A stretch of DNA of 64,000 bases, taken from Cellulophaga tyrosinoxydans (GTDB taxonomy: Bacteria > Bacteroidota > Bacteroidia > Flavobacteriales > Flavobacteriaceae). Shown here one piece after another: positions 60,448-64,000 of the stretch (within the stretch, counting starts at the first letter, position 1; the number at the start of each line of letters is the position of its first letter). A model generated the notes under the pieces. The model saw only the letters and a list, made by a program, of their open reading frames with translations, was not told where the DNA came from and did no database searches. The position numbers were made by a program, and so were the translations under genes. The stretch spans positions 1,484,053 to 1,548,052 of the forward strand of contig NZ_FWXO01000001.1 in the NCBI RefSeq assembly GCF_900176415.1, in the 5' to 3' direction.

Positions 60448-62943
60448 TTATTTAGGGTCTAGTATAGCATCAATACGTGTGATTGCATCTTCTAAATGAT
60501 ATCTACTCATATTGTCAGTTGTTCTTCCTACAGCATTTCTAATAGCTCTTTTAAGCATATTTAATTCTGCTCTGGCCACTGATCTAACATCTGACTGACT
60601 TGTGTTTATAGCTGTTGATTTTACGTATGCACTTGATCTTCTTGAGGTATTTTGTGATTCAGCTGTCATTAAATATGCTAATCGCTCAATATGGGCTTTT
60701 TGTAAATTTCTACGATAGGTATCAATTTTACTGCCTCTAGATAGTTCTGACCAGATTCCGGTTCTTAAATCTTTCATCATATCAGCTAGCGCATAAGCAT
60801 CTTTGCCATTAATCGTTTCGTTTTCAATAATACGAGCTATTTTGCCTAAACTTAAAATATTATCAAGTGTTCTTGCCTGTATGGCACGTAATCGCTCTAT
60901 GGAACCAGAATATTCAATTTTATTAAATATTTCTTGGTCAAGTAACCAAGTTGGAGTTGCAAACAATTCTTTTTGGATGAAATTTAAACTATTTTTCTGG
61001 CGTTCTTTTGGTACTGGAGTATATACCGCTCCTTCTTGACCAAATGCTTTGTAATGCTCGTATACGCCTCCAATGTTATTAGAAACATGGCCCATATACC
61101 TATTATATTGAGCCAATACTTGCTCGTATAAAGTGCCTAAATCATCATATTTTTTACCATCTTCAGCAATCCAAGTAGCTAAGTTTGGAACAATGCGTTT
61201 TAAATTTGCAATTCCGTACGTACTTGCTTTCACTGCATCATCACCTAAATCTTCTGTTTGAGAGCTTGGGTCTACAACATCACCAGCTTGCTGATGACCA
61301 AATCTATATAACGGATCTCCAGCGTGTGCTAAAATCCATTGATCTAAGACAGGCTTTTCTTCTTCAGCAGTTTTATCCAATATTGGTCTATATCCCCAAC
61401 TTATTGCATACTTGTCGTAAATGCCGATTTCTGGCATAAGAGCAACACCTTCATCGCCCGGTTGTGCTACATAATTAAAACGAGCATAGTCCATTATGGA
61501 TGGTGCGGTACCATATTTTTTAGTAAATGAAGCTGAACGTAATGAATCTACAGGATACGCAACGCTACTTCCCATATTATGCGGTAAGCCTAAAGTATGG
61601 CCTACTTCGTGAGACGATACAAAACGTATTAAACGTCCCATTACTTCATTTTTAAAGGTAACGCCTCTAGCATCTTCATTAATGGCTGCAGTTTGTACAA
61701 AAAACCAGTTGCGTAATAAGGTCATTACGTTATGGTACCAATTTATATCAGATTCTAAGATTTCACCAGTTCTTGGGTCGCTTACATGTGGACCGTTTGC
61801 ATTTGGAATAGGTGAGGCTAAATAACGTACTACAGAATAGCGAACATCTTCTGGTGACCATTCTGGATCTTCCTCAGCTGTTGGAGGGTCTTTTGCAATA
61901 ATTGCATTTTTAAAACCTGCAGCCTCAAATGCTACTTGCCAGTCTTCTATACCTTGTTTAATAAATGGAACCCACTCTTTTGGAGTCGCTCTATCTATGT
62001 AGTACACTATTTGTTTTTTAGGTTCTACAAGTTCTCCTTTTTTGAACTTTTCTAGATCTTCATCTTTCACTTCTAATCTCCATCGATCTAAAAAAGTAAT
62101 TGTTTTACTCTCTTGCGCCTCTAAACCGTAGTCTACTTGTCCTCTTGCAAACCATCCAACCCTTTCATCAAAATAGCGTCTTTTCATTGGCTTTGCTGGT
62201 AATAAAATCATAGAATTGTTTATTTCTATAGATATAGAACCTAAACTTTCATTGGAAGGAGGAGCACTTGCCGCATATGTTTTTACATGTCTAGCCTCAA
62301 CATTCAGTGGGTAACTTTTAACAGATTCAATATAACTTCTATCGCCATCTAATCTAGATACCTTGAAACTTTTTCTATAATAGTCTGGTAAACCAAGTGC
62401 ATTCACATCTTTTTCAAAAAGATCACTCACTTCAATAACGGTAGCAGGATGTAGCGAATCTTTCTTAAATGCTTTAATGTCAAAGGAATGTAATACTGGT
62501 TCAAAATTAGAATTGACTACAGCCTCGTGTACCGGTAATGAATCTGCGGCAACCACATCGTAAGATACGACCCTAAGTAAAACTTTTTTGTCTTTCTTTT
62601 CCCAGCGAAGAACTTGAGTGTTGATTTTGCCCCCTCCAAAGCCAATTCCGCTTGCGGTTTTAGAGATACGACTCACCATCAACATTTCTTTATTGAATAA
62701 TGAATCAGGAATTTCATAGAAGTATTTAGCATCTATTCTATGCACATCAAAAAGACCTTTGTCTGTAATGGCCTCTTTCGTAATTACCTTGTCATAAGCT
62801 TCAATTTCTCCTTTTTTAGGATTTGGTTTTTCAGCAGATGCTGTAGTTTTCTTTTTCTTTTTAAAGATCTGTGCTTCGGAAGTTGAAAAACATCCTACTA
62901 ATAAGAGAGCAAGAAGAGTTCTCTGAAGAATAATTTTAATCAT
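60448..62943 (-). CDS. Secreted zinc metalloprotease, DUF5117/DUF5118 family
   Basis: 831 aa. A signal peptide (MIKIILQRTLLALLLVGCFSTSEAQ, possibly with a lipobox at VGC) leads a short DUF5118 segment (KKGEIEAYDKVITKEAITDKGLFDVHRIDAKYFYEIPD) and the DUF5117 domain. The catalytic motif HEVGHTLGLPH lies at 445-455 (extended HExxHxxGxxH, metzincin-type with three His ligands), with the downstream SIMDYARFNY Met-turn. The C-terminal third is helical. Substrates are unknown; surface or periplasmic protein turnover is likely. It is monocistronic, with promoter signals presumed in the long intergenic region above it. Confidence 0.9.
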   Translation of the reverse strand: MIKIILQRTLLALLLVGCFSTSEAQIFKKKKKTTASAEKPNPKKGEIEAYDKVITKEAITDKGLFDVHRIDAKYFYEIPDSLFNKEMLMVSRISKTASGIGFGGGKINTQVLRWEKKDKKVLLRVVSYDVVAADSLPVHEAVVNSNFEPVLHSFDIKAFKKDSLHPATVIEVSDLFEKDVNALGLPDYYRKSFKVSRLDGDRSYIESVKSYPLNVEARHVKTYAASAPPSNESLGSISIEINNSMILLPAKPMKRRYFDERVGWFARGQVDYGLEAQESKTITFLDRWRLEVKDEDLEKFKKGELVEPKKQIVYYIDRATPKEWVPFIKQGIEDWQVAFEAAGFKNAIIAKDPPTAEEDPEWSPEDVRYSVVRYLASPIPNANGPHVSDPRTGEILESDINWYHNVMTLLRNWFFVQTAAINEDARGVTFKNEVMGRLIRFVSSHEVGHTLGLPHNMGSSVAYPVDSLRSASFTKKYGTAPSIMDYARFNYVAQPGDEGVALMPEIGIYDKYAISWGYRPILDKTAEEEKPVLDQWILAHAGDPLYRFGHQQAGDVVDPSSQTEDLGDDAVKASTYGIANLKRIVPNLATWIAEDGKKYDDLGTLYEQVLAQYNRYMGHVSNNIGGVYEHYKAFGQEGAVYTPVPKERQKNSLNFIQKELFATPTWLLDQEIFNKIEYSGSIERLRAIQARTLDNILSLGKIARIIENETINGKDAYALADMMKDLRTGIWSELSRGSKIDTYRRNLQKAHIERLAYLMTAESQNTSRRSSAYVKSTAINTSQSDVRSVARAELNMLKRAIRNAVGRTTDNMSRYHLEDAITRIDAILDPK

Positions 62944-63210
62944 TTGTATTTTCGGTTTAATTAGTCTATTTCAAATAACGAAAATTAATATTTAATTTTT
63001 GTTAATGATTTCTTAATCATATTTGCTGAAATAGGTGCTGTTAATAGGTTGAAATATAAAATATTATGTTTTTTATCTAACTTAACACATGCATATTGTT
63101 AATTATATATTATTAATGTAACATTTTAAGAAATTAAACGTCTCTTTAATAAGTTCAGTAATCAATACAAAAAAAACTACAAAGTATTAAGTTATTGGAA
63201 TTAGTCGATT

Positions 63211-63238
63211 CAAAGCCTTTGATTTATCAAAGGCTTTG
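63211..63238. other. Hairpin of unknown purpose upstream of the metalloprotease
   Basis: CAAAGCCTTTGAT (63211-63223) and ATCAAAGGCTTTG (63226-63238) are perfect 13-nt complements. It could be a second lysS terminator, or the end of a small plus-strand RNA (TTTCG follows). It has no assigned gene on the plus strand. Confidence 0.5.
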
Positions 63239-63251
63239 TTTCGTTTAAACC

Positions 63252-63280
63252 AAAAAAAAAGAGAAATCAATTGATTTCTC
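63252..63280 (-). terminator. Terminator of lysS
   Basis: GAGAAATCAA / TTGATTTCTC palindrome (63261-63280) with an A run at 63252-63260 that reads as T9 on the minus strand, 26 nt past the lysS stop. Confidence 0.88.
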
Positions 63281-63305
63281 TTCTTAAATGCATTTGACAA
63301 GAATA

Positions 63306-64000
63306 CTAATCTTGTAATTCTATAATTAAATCACTTTCCGTTTTTGTGACTTTGGTAATGCCAATTTTACCCATGGCCTTTATGCTTTTATCCCAAGCTT
63401 TATTGCTTAAACCTGATGCGTCTTTTAATTCTGCAAGAGGCATTTTTTTATGCTTTTTAAGAATTTCAAAAATAACTTTTTCATTTTCAGAAAGTTCTAC
63501 TTGTTTCTTTTCTGGTCGCATTTGAGGGAAAAATAAAACTTCTTGAATAGAAGAGTTGTTGGTCATTAGCATAACCAAACGGTCTATTCCAATTCCAATT
63601 CCAGCAGTTGGAGGCATTCCATATTCTAAGGCGCGAATAAAATCTTGATCTATAAACATAGCTTCATCATCACCTTTTGCTGATAATTTTAACTGCTCTT
63701 CAAAACGCTCTCTTTGATCAATGGCATCATTAAGCTCAGAATAACAATTTGCTAATTCTTTACCATTAACCATAAGTTCAAAACGCTCTGTTAACGCAGG
63801 GTTATCTCTATGCTCTTTAGTTAACGGACTCATTTCTTTTGGATAGTCTGTAATAAAAGTTGGTTGTATGTATAAATGCTCACATTTTTCTCCAAAAATT
63901 TCATCTATAAGTTTTCCAACACCCATAGTTTCATCAACATCTAGACCTAATTTTCTAGCAGTTGCTCTAAGTTCCACTTCATCCATACCTGCAACATCAA
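63306..64000 (-). CDS. lysS: Lysyl-tRNA synthetase LysS, C-terminal part
   Basis: The visible part (about 231 codons) runs off the right edge; the true start lies beyond 64000. Class II LysRS sequence is clear: [37 protein letters not shown], and motif 3 [20 protein letters not shown] near the family's normal end ([10 protein letters not shown]). The enzyme charges tRNA-Lys. Beyond that point are about 67 extra residues ([49 protein letters not shown]) with the spacing of a winged-helix domain, not found in E. coli LysS. The terminator follows at 63252-63280. Confidence 0.94.
   Translation of the reverse strand, partial: DVAGMDEVELRATARKLGLDVDETMGVGKLIDEIFGEKCEHLYIQPTFITDYPKEMSPLTKEHRDNPALTERFELMVNGKELANCYSELNDAIDQRERFEEQLKLSAKGDDEAMFIDQDFIRALEYGMPPTAGIGIGIDRLVMLMTNNSSIQEVLFFPQMRPEKKQVELSENEKVIFEILKKHKKMPLAELKDASGLSNKAWDKSIKAMGKIGITKVTKTESDLIIELQD

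Larger units (their letters stand above)
62944..63305. other. 362-nt intergenic region between metalloprotease and lysS
   Basis: Very AT-rich. It holds the 63211-63238 hairpin and the lysS terminator (63252-63280). The metalloprotease promoter should lie in 62944-63100, but no exact TAnnTTTG box is seen on the minus strand. No tRNA or coding frame is found. Confidence 0.6.

Overview
This 64 kb window is chromosomal DNA from a member of the Flavobacteriaceae (Bacteroidota), probably a free-living or marine gliding species. The evidence is the low G+C content, the complete gldK-gldL-gldM-gldN block of the gliding/type IX secretion machinery, Bacteroidota-type promoters (-7 box TAnnTTTG, sometimes with a -33 TTG), and several families typical of the group (LptE-like lipoprotein, GSCFA, DUF983, DUF4136, DUF4230, DUF5117/5118, DUF5522). 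I cannot name the genus. Nearly all genes are housekeeping or conserved accessory genes. I see no phage, transposon, CRISPR array, toxin-antitoxin pair or recognisable defence system.

Layout. 1-5.1 kb, minus strand: groES, then a tight five-gene operon miaB / sigma-54 activator / lptE / TPR protein / secG. 5.2-9.8 kb, plus: a methyltransferase, an LVIVD-repeat lipoprotein and topA. 9.9-15.9 kb: an arginase-fold protein with broken metal ligands, then gldKLMN, with strong hairpins before the arginase gene and between gldM and gldN. 16-21.5 kb: an FAD oxidoreductase, a DUF983 protein, an ABC-F ATPase and two tandem plant-type LRR secreted proteins behind a canonical promoter. 21.6-27.5 kb: an RND efflux operon (adaptor, pump, TolC) plus a CPXCG zinc-ribbon protein. 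27.5-29.4 kb: small secreted and membrane proteins and an initiator tRNA-Met. 29.5-34.4 kb: an AGCS symporter, era, a small barrel protein, a membrane protein and der.

34.43-34.88 kb holds a gene-decay scar: the 3' end of a LacI-family regulator (minus) joined to the 3' end of a glycerate kinase (plus). 35.0-41.5 kb: a large TonB-receptor-like outer-membrane protein converging on a minus-strand run of an M23 peptidase, MerR regulator, LemA, two TPM-domain proteins and a lipoprotein. 41.7-52.7 kb: alaS, a GSCFA protein (TTG start), a secreted protein, a TPR histidine kinase/NarL-type regulator pair, a DUF4230 protein, an aromatic amino acid hydroxylase with a long C-terminal extension, and a DUF4136 lipoprotein.

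52.8-59.1 kb: a DUF5522 mini-protein and an operon (mini HExxH protein, PLP desulfhydrase/deaminase-like, glucosaminidase-LysM, hemL) with a palindrome at the promoter. A glycosyltransferase/GH1 glucosidase pair follows, possibly preceded by a leader peptide. 59.2-64 kb, minus: a Spy/LTXXQ-like protein, two small paralogous membrane proteins, a large DUF5117-type zinc metalloprotease, and the 3' part of lysS, whose product carries a winged-helix-like tail.

The best leads are the deletion scar, the arginase-fold pseudoenzyme beside the gliding motor, the mini HExxH protein with its palindrome-covered promoter, the paired small membrane proteins, and the extra C-terminal domains on LysRS and the aromatic hydroxylase.
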